From an uncultured Collinsella sp. (lineage in GTDB: Bacteria > Actinomycetota > Coriobacteriia > Coriobacteriales > Coriobacteriaceae): DNA of 28,661 nt. The notes beneath the pieces are model-generated. The model had not been told where the DNA came from and made no database searches. It worked only from the letters and a program-made list of their open reading frames with translations. The DNA is taken from the NCBI GenBank assembly GCA_900544235.1, contig UQUL01000025.1, positions 1 through 28,661 of the forward strand, read 5' to 3'. Made by a program: the position numbers and the translations under genes. Below are positions 22,682 through 28,661 of this stretch, one piece after another. The first letter of the stretch is position 1, and each line of letters begins with the position of its first letter.

Positions 22682-23386
22682 CTATCGGGTTGCCTGGGCA
22701 AGTTTTGCTAGGCTGTGGCCCCGCTGATAGACATGGGTGAGGTGCTGCGTGCAAGCGCGGTAGGAATCGAAGGTCGTGAGCGCCTGCTCAACGTTTGTGT
22801 ATACCTTCCATGCGCCCAAGACCTTATAGTTTTCGCCGTGCTGGACGATGAACTCGTGGACGTCGTCGTAGGGATATCCAAGGAAGTAGCCTATTTCGTG
22901 CGGAAACTCGCAGGTGCAGTCTTTGCTGCAGCTGGCTTGCTGGGGTAGTGCGCATCGAGTCTGGCTGCAGGCGCATTCCGCGACGTTATTGCTTGCGAGC
23001 GTGATGCGCGATGCCAAATGCACAAGGCATGCCGAAAGGTCTCTCGTGTCGTAGCCTTCCGAGGCGAGCGTCGTTTGGGCGCGAGGATCTGCGAAATAGG
23101 TGGTGAGGCTTTTGGCTCGGTACACGTACACGAGTGCTCCGCAGGGCCGCCAGACCAAAACACTCAGGTGGATGCCGAGCGGGTCAAGCTCGCGGTTGCA
23201 CTGGGCGATAACGTTGAGCAGGCGTGCTCGGCGTTCTGCGATGGCTTCGGTTGCGGTCGAACTGTCCCCGTGGGCGTAGGTGCCTGGATAGGTAAAGAGC
23301 GATGCCGGCTTGATGCCCGCGAGCGTGGGAGAGCAGTTGCGCACGACCGCTGCCTGAAACGTGGGGATGTCTATGATTCGGGTCAC
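22682..23386 (-). CDS. DUF3793-family protein
   Basis: Protein of 234 residues of the DUF3793 family, function unknown. The family signature FPHEIGYFLGYPYDDVHEFI (161 onward) is clear, and LSVLVWRPCGALVYVYR is the usual central strand pair. Between them is an insert with six Cys at 138, 140, 145, 153, 157 and 159, which could hold a metal. GTG start at 23386 with AAGGAG before it. In anaerobes this family is often next to flavodoxin, as here; a role in iron-limited growth or redox is a guess from that. Confidence 0.8.
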   Translation of the reverse strand: MTRIIDIPTFQAAVVRNCSPTLAGIKPASLFTYPGTYAHGDSSTATEAIAERRARLLNVIAQCNRELDPLGIHLSVLVWRPCGALVYVYRAKSLTTYFADPRAQTTLASEGYDTRDLSACLVHLASRITLASNNVAECACSQTRCALPQQASCSKDCTCEFPHEIGYFLGYPYDDVHEFIVQHGENYKVLGAWKVYTNVEQALTTFDSYRACTQHLTHVYQRGHSLAKLAQATR

Positions 23387-23405
23387 GGCGCTCCTTACGG
23401 ATCTA

Positions 23406-23424
23406 AACTGTTAGCCTAGGAAAA
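23406..23424 (-). promoter_or_regulatory. DtxR/IdeR-like box at the DUF3793-flavodoxin promoter
   Basis: Read on the minus strand, the central TAGGCTAAC is an exact match to the core of the actinobacterial iron-box consensus TTAGGTTAGGCTAACCTAA, but the flanks fit poorly (about 11 of 19 overall). It lies directly downstream of the -10 box, where a repressor would block the start. Confidence 0.35.
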
Positions 23425-23452
23425 CTTATACACGAAAGTAAGCCATGGTCAA
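23425..23452 (-). promoter_or_regulatory. Promoter of the DUF3793-flavodoxin operon
   Basis: On the minus strand: TTGACC (23452-23447), 16 bases, TATAAG (23430-23425). It is 39 bases before the GTG start of the DUF3793 gene. Confidence 0.7.
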
Positions 23453-23478
23453 CAAAAAAGTTTGAATAGGGAAACTAA

Positions 23479-23510
23479 TTGACCGAACCGACATGATTTT
23501 GGGTTAAGAT
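23479..23510 (+). promoter_or_regulatory. Probable promoter of the heavy-metal-binding protein gene
   Basis: TTGACC (23479-23484) and TAAGAT (23505-23510) are 20 bases apart, longer than ideal. Stretched spacers are known in some metal-controlled promoters, but that comparison is only suggestive. Confidence 0.45.
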
Positions 23511-23514
23511 GGGA

Positions 23515-23531
23515 ACACCCCATGGGGGTAT
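23515..23531 (+). promoter_or_regulatory. CsoR-like copper operator
   Basis: ACACCC-CATGG-GGGTAT, around the perfect palindrome CCCCATGGGG (23518-23527), fits the TACCC...GGGTA pattern of copper-sensing CsoR repressor sites. It covers the expected transcription start just after the -10 box and precedes a gene with a copper-chaperone-type domain. Confidence 0.55.
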
Positions 23532-23560
23532 CTAGATAGGGCTACTTGAAAGGGGAGCGC

Positions 23561-23944
23561 ATGAGTGACTTGCTCAACCCTGCGAATCTCATCGTGCTGG
23601 CCGTCATTGCCGTCGGCATGTTTTTTGGACTGCGTCGCATTGCCGCTTCGACACACGGGAAGAGTTGTTGCAGCGATGGTACGAGCGGCAAGAAGGCCAA
23701 AAAGGTTGTTGTGGCGGATACCGATGCGTCACACTATCCCTATACCGATGAGCTGCTCATCGGTGGCATGAGCTGTGACGGCTGCGCTCAGAACGTAGCC
23801 AATGCCCTCAATACGCTGGATGGCGTGTGGGCAACGGTGACGTATGCGGACCACACGGCACGCGTGCGCTCTAAACAGCCGGTTGATCGTGGTGTCCTCG
23901 AGACGGCCGTGAGAGATGCGGGTTACTACGTCATGACGCTGTAG
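23561..23944 (+). CDS. Membrane-anchored heavy-metal-associated (HMA) domain protein
   Basis: Protein of 127 residues. One membrane segment (about 9-24, LIVLAVIAVGMFFGL), then a basic stretch with CC at 36-37 followed by a Lys-rich linker. This first part resembles the small Cys-rich proteins found with FeoB. Residues about 62-127 form an HMA domain: GGMSCDGCAQNV with metal cysteines 72 and 75, ending YYVMTL. Such domains carry Cu(I) or other soft metals. Together with the CsoR-like operator this suggests copper handling at the membrane (inference). ATG at 23561 follows AAGGGGAG; a TTG five codons earlier is unlikely. No P-type ATPase is present in the window. Confidence 0.82.
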   Translation: MSDLLNPANLIVLAVIAVGMFFGLRRIAASTHGKSCCSDGTSGKKAKKVVVADTDASHYPYTDELLIGGMSCDGCAQNVANALNTLDGVWATVTYADHTARVRSKQPVDRGVLETAVRDAGYYVMTL

Positions 23945-23970
23945 GCCTTGCCTTGGATGCGCGTCCTTGT

Positions 23971-24396
23971 CTAGGCTCGTCCGCGCAGTTCGATGTTTTG
24001 GATATCGTCGAAGTCGATGGCGATGTCTTTGAGCTTGAGGAGCTTGAACGCGGGAAGCACTTCGTCGAGAATGCCGGTGCGGCTGCGATAGCCGTATGTA
24101 TCGTAATAGGTGACGCGGACCAGGTCGCCACGTTTGAGGCCCTCGAGCTTTTTCGAAAGTTCGAGGGCTTTTTCTTCCGTGAGCTCACATTTTGGTTCGA
24201 TGGTGATTTCTTGCTTGCGCACGAGCTCGTAGTATCCCGTGAGGGCGGCAAAGGGCATAAACTGTGCGGCACGGCCGGCGCGGACGGCGCCGTTGGCGGT
24301 GAGCTTGGGGTCGGCGGATCGACGTCTTCCCTCGGGGTCCGCTAGACGTTCAAAAGGCGTCGGTGGCCGCATCGGCTGTTGTTGGGACTTAGGCAC
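23971..24396 (-). CDS. YolD-like family protein
   Basis: Protein of 141 residues. RAAQFMPFAALTGYYELVRKQE is the YolD-like signature, followed by GDLVRVTYYDTYGYRSRTGIL and a DFDDIQNIEL end. Members of this family are found beside UmuC/DinB-type polymerases and are thought to act like UmuD as accessory factors. GTG start at 24396 overlaps the polymerase stop by eight bases, with GGAGG inside the polymerase gene, so translation is coupled. Controlled by the polymerase promoter and its LexA boxes. Confidence 0.87.
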   Translation of the reverse strand: MPKSQQQPMRPPTPFERLADPEGRRRSADPKLTANGAVRAGRAAQFMPFAALTGYYELVRKQEITIEPKCELTEEKALELSKKLEGLKRGDLVRVTYYDTYGYRSRTGILDEVLPAFKLLKLKDIAIDFDDIQNIELRGRA

Positions 24397-25894
24397 GATG
24401 TCCTCCTACCTGATCGTTGCGTTCGCGTGCGGTGGCGCCTGTGGTGAAGCTTAATCCCTTGACGAGCGCGTTCTTGCCGTACTTGCCTTTCACGGCCAGG
24501 ACGGCGCGCGCCAGGTCGCGCTCGCGCTCATCGGCCTTAACATCGCTAAACAGGTCGATAGTGGCAAATTCTTCGGGCATGAGGTTGCCAAATCCCAGGT
24601 TAATGCGCTTTACCGGTCGTTTGGGATCGACAGTCTGTGCCCAGAGCTCATCGAAATAGCCCATGATCTTCTTAAACGAATTGGTGCGCTCGGGCAGCTT
24701 GCGGGATGCATTGGAATGTGCGAACAGCGCAGCATAGCCACCACGCGGTTTGCCGCCGTGCTCTCCCACAAAGATGCCGTCGATTGCCTGTGCTTCGCGC
24801 ACCAGGCGGCGCCGTTCGTCATCGCGCTGGACGGGCTTGGGCGCACGGGGCGCGAGCTCGGGGCCGGCGGTTGCGGTGGGTTCGATACTCGACATGCTCG
24901 AGCGTAGGTGTCCGCATCCGTCCACATATTGCGCTGTGCCGCTGGCGTCGAGGCGGCGTATGTCGGCTCGTTCGCTCGCATAACCCACAAAGAGCGAGAT
25001 GCTGTCGCACACCACGTGCTTATCGATCAAGTCCAACACGGAGTTGTCGACCATCTCGCGCAAGACGGTGTAGGCCTGTTCATAGGCATAGCCTTTCGAG
25101 AGCACCTGTCCTGTGGTAGTTGAGGTTGTCTGCGGGCGATAGGCTTGGATATCGGCGATGGTTGTCGGCTCGCGCCCGAAGGCGTGATCGAAGAGATATT
25201 CGGCATTGACGCCGAGCTCGTCGTAAAGCAGGTTTTCGTCGAGCGCGGCGACACCCATCAGATCGTAGACGCCGTATTTTTCGAGTCGTGCTGCCACGCC
25301 GGGCCCGATGCCCCAGATGTCGGTGATGGGACGATGGGGCCAGATCTCTTTGCGAAAGGTCTCGTCGTCGAGTATGCCGATGCGGCTGTGTACGTGCTTG
25401 GCAGTAATGTCGAGCGCTACCTTGGCCTGGAATAGGTTGGGGCCGATGCCAACCGTTGCCGTGATGCCGGTGCGCCCCAGGACCTCGTCACGCAGCATAC
25501 AGGCGAAGCCTTCCGCATCGGTGTGATAGAGGTCCAGATAGGGTGTCACGTCGATAAAGCACTCGTCAATTGAGTAGACGTGAACGTCTTGCGGACTGAC
25601 GTATTCCAGATAGATACCGTAGATTTGCGCCGACACTTCCATGTAGTGCTGCATGCGCGGTACGGCCTTAATGTAGTCGATGCCATCGGGTATTTCGAAC
25701 AGGCGACAGCGGTTGTGAATCCCTAGGTCCTTCATGGCCTGCGTGATAGCGAGACAGATGGTCGTGCGTCCGCGCGATTCGTCGGCAACGACCAAGTTGG
25801 TGGTGAGCGGATTGAGCCCACGATCGACGCACTCGACGCTGGCATAAAACGTCTTGAGGTCGATGCAGATGTAGGTGTGCTGCTCGTGCGCCAT
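24389..25894 (-). CDS. Y-family DNA polymerase (UmuC/DinB type)
   Basis: Translesion polymerase of 501 residues, longer than DinB (about 350) and nearer Gram-positive UvrX/UmuC-like proteins. Catalytic acids: Asp12 in ICIDLKTFYASVEC, Asp110 and Glu111 in YSIDECFIDV. GIGPNLFQAKVALD and DIWGIGPGVAARLEKYGV are the palm/thumb segments. The little-finger domain follows from about residue 260, with a polar, probably disordered linker around 340-365. ATG at 25894 follows GGGAGGG; a start seven codons earlier is less likely. The first gene of an SOS-type operon with the YolD-like gene. Confidence 0.93.
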   Translation of the reverse strand: MAHEQHTYICIDLKTFYASVECVDRGLNPLTTNLVVADESRGRTTICLAITQAMKDLGIHNRCRLFEIPDGIDYIKAVPRMQHYMEVSAQIYGIYLEYVSPQDVHVYSIDECFIDVTPYLDLYHTDAEGFACMLRDEVLGRTGITATVGIGPNLFQAKVALDITAKHVHSRIGILDDETFRKEIWPHRPITDIWGIGPGVAARLEKYGVYDLMGVAALDENLLYDELGVNAEYLFDHAFGREPTTIADIQAYRPQTTSTTTGQVLSKGYAYEQAYTVLREMVDNSVLDLIDKHVVCDSISLFVGYASERADIRRLDASGTAQYVDGCGHLRSSMSSIEPTATAGPELAPRAPKPVQRDDERRRLVREAQAIDGIFVGEHGGKPRGGYAALFAHSNASRKLPERTNSFKKIMGYFDELWAQTVDPKRPVKRINLGFGNLMPEEFATIDLFSDVKADERERDLARAVLAVKGKYGKNALVKGLSFTTGATARERNDQVGGHRA

Positions 25895-25908
25895 CCGAGC
25901 CCTCCCAT

Positions 25909-25922
25909 CAAACACATGTTCT
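25909..25922. promoter_or_regulatory. Second, weaker LexA box
   Basis: CAAACACATGTTCT differs from the Gram-positive/actinobacterial SOS box CGAAC-N4-GTTCG at two positions. It lies between the better box and the polymerase start codon. Confidence 0.5.
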
Positions 25923-25925
25923 TAT

Positions 25926-25939
25926 CGAATACCTGTTCG
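25926..25939. promoter_or_regulatory. LexA (SOS) box at the polymerase promoter
   Basis: CGAATACCTGTTCG matches CGAAC-N4-GTTCG at nine of the ten fixed positions. It directly abuts the -10 box of the minus-strand promoter, covering the transcription start, as expected for a repressor site. Confidence 0.75.
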
Positions 25940-25968
25940 ATAATACCTGCTCGACCGGACACCGTCAA
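25940..25968 (-). promoter_or_regulatory. Promoter of the Y-family polymerase operon
   Basis: On the minus strand: TTGACG (25968-25963), 17 bases, TATTAT (25945-25940): close to consensus and about 45 bases before the start codon. Confidence 0.8.
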
Positions 25969-25985
25969 AACCTGTCCCTTTTTGG
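25969..25985. repeat. Copy of a short dispersed repeat (AACCTGTCCCTTTTTGG)
   Basis: The same 17 bases occur at 26703-26719. Here they are followed by CAGGT, so the reverse complement reads ACCTGCCAAAA, which also occurs near the other copy (26690-26700). They flank the Fe-ADH-like gene on both sides. Confidence 0.75.
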
Positions 25986-26118
25986 CAGGTATGGTCGTGC
26001 GACTGCATCGGGTTTTTAACGCAGCCCTAAAGAGCACGAAACAGCTCGGAAAAGCTCGCTTCGTAGCATGAGGCCAACGATTGATACCACCATAAAGCAC
26101 GGAAGGGTTGTGGGGATA

Positions 26119-26643
26119 ATGGTCAACTATGGGTTTGGTATGCCGACGCGCTTGGTTGCGGATGGGGATGTGGCTCGCTGGTGCGGGCGATTGGTTGCCC
26201 ACTATGGCGGCACCAAGGCACTGGTCGTGCTGGGCGGTGACAGGCACACGCGTGATGAGCTCGTTTCGGCGGCGCTGGGCTCGCTCGATCGTGCCCTGCT
26301 CGAGCGCGTGCTCTTTCGTTGCGGTTTGGTCGGGGGCGACGGGGGAGACGATTTGGTCGATGAGGCCGTAGCCCTGGCGACCGATGAGGGCGTGGACTTT
26401 GTCCTGGCGATCGGCGATGCCGATACGGCGAGCTTTGCGCGCGAACTCGCTCGTCGCATGGCCGTGCTTGATGCCGGCGAAGACGGCTTTGTGCCTTATG
26501 GATGCATTGTCTCGGAGGGCAAGGTGCCTGCCGTCGTGGGCGCCGGCGAGGTTCCCGTTTTTGCCATCATCGCGCCCGAGCTGTTGGAGGGCATCGGGTC
26601 TCCTCTGCGTGAGTTACTCGGCAGCGTGTGCGCCGCGGCCTAA
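26119..26643 (+). CDS. Iron-alcohol-dehydrogenase-like protein, NAD-binding domain only
   Basis: Protein of 174 residues resembling only the N-terminal half of iron-containing alcohol dehydrogenases: NYGFGMPTRLVADGDV (usually a PTxIxFG start), ALVVLGGD, then EGVDFVLAIGDADTASFARELA at the place of the GGGS-x-D-x-K dinucleotide motif. The GGGS is changed to GDAD, and the usual Asp and Lys after it are altered. The metal-binding C-terminal domain is absent; instead about 40 residues (SEGKVPAVVGAGEVPVFAII onward) close the fold. It is probably a degenerate relative and not an active dehydrogenase. Start uncertain: ATG 26119 preferred (GGGG three bases before). Flanked by dispersed repeats. Confidence 0.6.
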   Translation: MVNYGFGMPTRLVADGDVARWCGRLVAHYGGTKALVVLGGDRHTRDELVSAALGSLDRALLERVLFRCGLVGGDGGDDLVDEAVALATDEGVDFVLAIGDADTASFARELARRMAVLDAGEDGFVPYGCIVSEGKVPAVVGAGEVPVFAIIAPELLEGIGSPLRELLGSVCAAA

Positions 26644-26653
26644 TATGTGGCAT

Positions 26654-26715
26654 AAAGGGATAGGTTATTTTTGATTGGTAAAGCGTTTGACCTGCCAAAA
26701 TAAACCTGTCCCTTT
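26654..26715. repeat. Inverted repeat with dispersed-repeat arms after the Fe-ADH-like gene
   Basis: AAAGGGATAGGTTATTTTT (26654-26672) and AAAATAAACCTGTCCCTTT (26697-26715) are imperfect reverse complements. The right arm continues as the 17-base repeat shared with 25969-25985. It may also act as a terminator for the gene that ends at 26643 (T-run after the right arm). Confidence 0.7.
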
Positions 26716-26778
26716 TTGGTCGGTCGCCGTTTGGGGGGCGGATTGGCAACGCTCGCTGATTACGGTCTTGACCTGCGC

Positions 26779-26784
26779 TAGAAT
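26779..26784 (+). promoter_or_regulatory. Possible -10 box (TAGAAT) for pgi
   Basis: TAGAAT lies 60 bases before the pgi start. The -35 at 17-base spacing is weak (CTGATT); a TTGACC further downstream does not have a matching -10. Confidence 0.3.
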
Positions 26785-26801
26785 AGGGTCATCTGATTAT
26801 C

Positions 26802-26825
26802 CGGGCGCATGGAGATATGCGCCCG
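26802..26825 (+). promoter_or_regulatory. Hairpin in the pgi leader
   Basis: A perfect 9-base stem CGGGCGCAT / ATGCGCCCG (26802-26810, 26817-26825) has a GGAGAT loop and ends eight bases before the AGGAGG binding site. It may stabilise or tune translation of pgi. Confidence 0.55.
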
Positions 26826-26843
26826 TATGTTGAGGAGGACTTT

Positions 26844-28538
26844 ATGGCAACTGTTGCCGCACCTATCGATGCTACGTCGACTGCCGCTTGGAAGGCGCTC
26901 GAGGCTCATCAGGAGAAACTCGAGGCCGAAGGTATCGACCTCAAGGCCTGGTTCGCCGCCGATGCAGAGCGCGTGAACAAGCTGAGCTTTGACGCCGGTG
27001 ACCTGCACTTCGACCTGTCCAAGAACCTGGTGACCGATGAGACCGTCAAGCTGCTGTGCGATCTTGCCCGCGAGGTGAAGCTCGAGGAGCGCCGCGACGC
27101 CATGTTCTCCGGCGAGCATATCAACACCACCGAGGACCGCGCCGTCTTGCACACCGCGCTGCGCCGCCCGGCAACCGAGAAGGGCCAGCTCATCGTCGAC
27201 GGCCAGGACGTCGTCGCCGACGTGCACGAGGTCCTCGACCGCATGTATGCCTTCGCCGAGCGCGTGCGCTCCGGTGAGTGGAAGGGCGTTACCGGCAAAA
27301 AGATCGAGCACCTGGTGTCCATCGGCATCGGCGGCTCCGATCTGGGCCCGGTCATGGCTTACGAGGCCCTGCGTCCCTATGCCGACGCCGGTATCGACTG
27401 CCGCTATATCTCCAACATCGACCCCAACGACCAGGCCGAGAAGCTCAAGGGTTTGGATCCCGAGACCACGCTCGTAATCATCGTCTCCAAGACCTTCACC
27501 ACGCTCGAGACCCTCACCAACGCTCGCGAGGTCAAGACCTGGATGCTCGAGCAGCTCAAGGCTCAGGGCGCCATCGACGGCTCCGATGAGCAGAACGCCG
27601 AGGCCGTGGCCAAGCACTTCGTCGCCGTTTCCACCGCACTCGAGAAGGTCGAGGCCTTCGGCATCGACCCCGCTAACGCTTTTGGTTTCTGGAACTGGGT
27701 CGGCGGCCGCTATTCTGTCGACTCCGCCGTGGGCCTGTCGCTGATTGTCGTGTTCGGTCCCGAGCGCTTCCAGCAGTTCCTCGAGGGCTTCCACGCCATC
27801 GACGAGTATTTCTGCAACACGCCGCTCGAGAACAATGCCGTCGCGCTGATGGGCTTGTTCAACGTCTGGTACGTCAACTTCTTCGGTTCCAAGAGCCACG
27901 CCGTGCTGCCGTACTGCCAGTACCTGCATCGTTTCCCGGCCTACCTGCAGCAGCTTACCATGGAGTCCAACGGCAAGCATGTCCGTTGGGACGGCAGCGC
28001 CGTGACCTCCGACACCGGTGAGATTTTCTGGGGCGAGCCCGGCACCAACGGTCAGCATGCCTTCTACCAGCTGCTGCACCAGGGCACCGTGGTGGTTCCG
28101 GCCGATTTCATCGCCTTCGCCAATACCGCCAACCCCGCGACCGATAGCGGTCAGGACGTGCACGAGCTGTTCCTGGGCAACTTCCTGGCCCAGACCAAGG
28201 CGCTTGCCTTTGGTAAGACGGCCGACGAGGTTCGTGCCGAGGGCACGCCCGAGCAGATCGTCCCGGCTCGTTGCTTTGAGGGCAACCGCCCGACGACCTC
28301 GATCTTCGGCGACACGCTGACCCCGTTCGCACTCGGCGAGCTCATCGCCCTGTACGAGCACATCACGTTTGTCGAGGGCACGGTCTGGGGCATCGACTCC
28401 TACGACCAGTGGGGCGTTGAGCTGGGCAAGCAGCTTGCCAAGCAGATCACCCCGGCCTTCCACGACGACGCCGCCAAGGCCGAGCAGGACGCTTCGACCC
28501 AGGCGCTCATCGAGTTCTACCGCGCTCACCGCAAGTAG
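26844..28538 (+). CDS. pgi: Glucose-6-phosphate isomerase
   Basis: Interconverts glucose 6-phosphate and fructose 6-phosphate in glycolysis and gluconeogenesis. It has 564 residues, like the long bacterial and eukaryotic form. SIGIGGSDLGPVMAYEAL and SKTFTTLETLTNA are the phosphate-binding segments. NWVGGRYSVDSAVGLSL carries the PGI signature 1, and GEPGTNGQHAFYQLLHQG the catalytic Glu/His region. The C-terminal KQLAKQI segment has the signature 2 lysine. AGGAGG seven bases before the ATG at 26844 fixes the start; a frame 9 codons longer lacks it. Strong, regular codon use indicates high expression. Monocistronic with its own terminator. Confidence 0.97.
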   Translation: MATVAAPIDATSTAAWKALEAHQEKLEAEGIDLKAWFAADAERVNKLSFDAGDLHFDLSKNLVTDETVKLLCDLAREVKLEERRDAMFSGEHINTTEDRAVLHTALRRPATEKGQLIVDGQDVVADVHEVLDRMYAFAERVRSGEWKGVTGKKIEHLVSIGIGGSDLGPVMAYEALRPYADAGIDCRYISNIDPNDQAEKLKGLDPETTLVIIVSKTFTTLETLTNAREVKTWMLEQLKAQGAIDGSDEQNAEAVAKHFVAVSTALEKVEAFGIDPANAFGFWNWVGGRYSVDSAVGLSLIVVFGPERFQQFLEGFHAIDEYFCNTPLENNAVALMGLFNVWYVNFFGSKSHAVLPYCQYLHRFPAYLQQLTMESNGKHVRWDGSAVTSDTGEIFWGEPGTNGQHAFYQLLHQGTVVVPADFIAFANTANPATDSGQDVHELFLGNFLAQTKALAFGKTADEVRAEGTPEQIVPARCFEGNRPTTSIFGDTLTPFALGELIALYEHITFVEGTVWGIDSYDQWGVELGKQLAKQITPAFHDDAAKAEQDASTQALIEFYRAHRK

Positions 28539-28570
28539 TCGCTGCTGTTAACGCATCGCGCCTTATAGTC

Positions 28571-28604
28571 AGGGGCCCGTATCCTATCGGATGCGGGCCC
28601 CTTT
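28571..28604 (+). terminator. Terminator after pgi
   Basis: A 14-base stem (28571-28584 with 28589-28602, one G-U) with a four-base loop is followed by a short T-run. Confidence 0.85.
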
Positions 28605-28622
28605 GCTTCAAGACTTTAGTCC

Positions 28623-28643
28623 GCTGGCCGCGCAGCGGCCAGC
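28623..28643. terminator. Second hairpin near the window end
   Basis: A perfect 9-base stem GCTGGCCGC / GCGGCCAGC (28623-28631, 28635-28643) has a three-base loop, followed by CTTTAAA-like sequence without a true T-run. It could be a backup terminator for pgi or belong to a gene outside the window. Confidence 0.5.
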
Positions 28644-28661
28644 TTTAAACCACCCGCTACG

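Noticed and set aside
26778..28529. 583-codon open frame on the minus strand opposite pgi
   Set aside because: Shadow frame with Gly/Val/Leu-rich, domain-free translation typical of antisense to high-GC coding sequence.

Overview
The window reads as ordinary chromosome of a moderately GC-rich, anaerobic actinobacterium. The gene set (oxygen-sensitive NrdD/NrdG ribonucleotide reductase, a Fe-S aldo/keto reductase, a DUF3793-flavodoxin pair, an actinobacterial-type LexA box) and the codon usage suggest Coriobacteriia, most likely Collinsella. That assignment is inference from gene content, not from a marker gene. I see no rRNA, tRNA, CRISPR array, transposase or prophage. The foreign-looking material is small dispersed repeats.

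Layout. 1-1723: 3' part of nrdD, 427 bases of inverted repeats, then nrdG. 1790-3460: folate cluster folE - HD phosphohydrolase - folB. 3467-5331 (minus): YgjP-like metallopeptidase and M19 dipeptidase. 5452-7343: SlyD-like FKBP isomerase, UreE-like protein and a HAD phosphatase. 7420-10944 (minus): Fur/PerR-type regulator, acylphosphatase, Gfo/Idh/MocA oxidoreductase, RNase H and a LysR regulator. The LysR gene diverges from a long-leadered O-acetylhomoserine sulfhydrylase gene (11218-12528). 12841-15346: secreted beta-barrel-like protein, small membrane protein, ketopantoate reductase and a 64-residue protein. 15510-18849: Fe-S aldo/keto reductase, a second Gfo/Idh/MocA protein and endonuclease IV; the last two are each preceded by copies of one hairpin element. 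18997-22098: complete polar amino acid ABC transporter. 22216-23944: DUF3793-flavodoxin (minus) divergent from a membrane-anchored heavy-metal-binding protein. 23971-25894 (minus): SOS-type Y-family polymerase with a YolD-like partner. 26119-28538: a Fe-ADH-like Rossmann-only protein and glucose-6-phosphate isomerase.

Most notable points. (1) The sulfhydrylase leader has a consensus promoter and a 17-codon reading frame with a near-perfect ribosome binding site. It encodes two Cys and two Met and sits inside RNA that can form alternative helices, so it looks like a leader-peptide sensor of Cys/Met supply. (2) A CsoR-like copper operator overlaps the start of the heavy-metal-binding gene. (3) An HD hydrolase sits where the folate pathway needs a dihydroneopterin triphosphate phosphatase. 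(4) A UreE-like nickel chaperone is paired with a SlyD-like isomerase and no urease is in sight. (5) Good LexA boxes lie at the polymerase promoter. (6) Several dispersed inverted repeats are present, one of which runs into the end of nrdD.

All functional calls come from reading motifs by eye; no database search was run.
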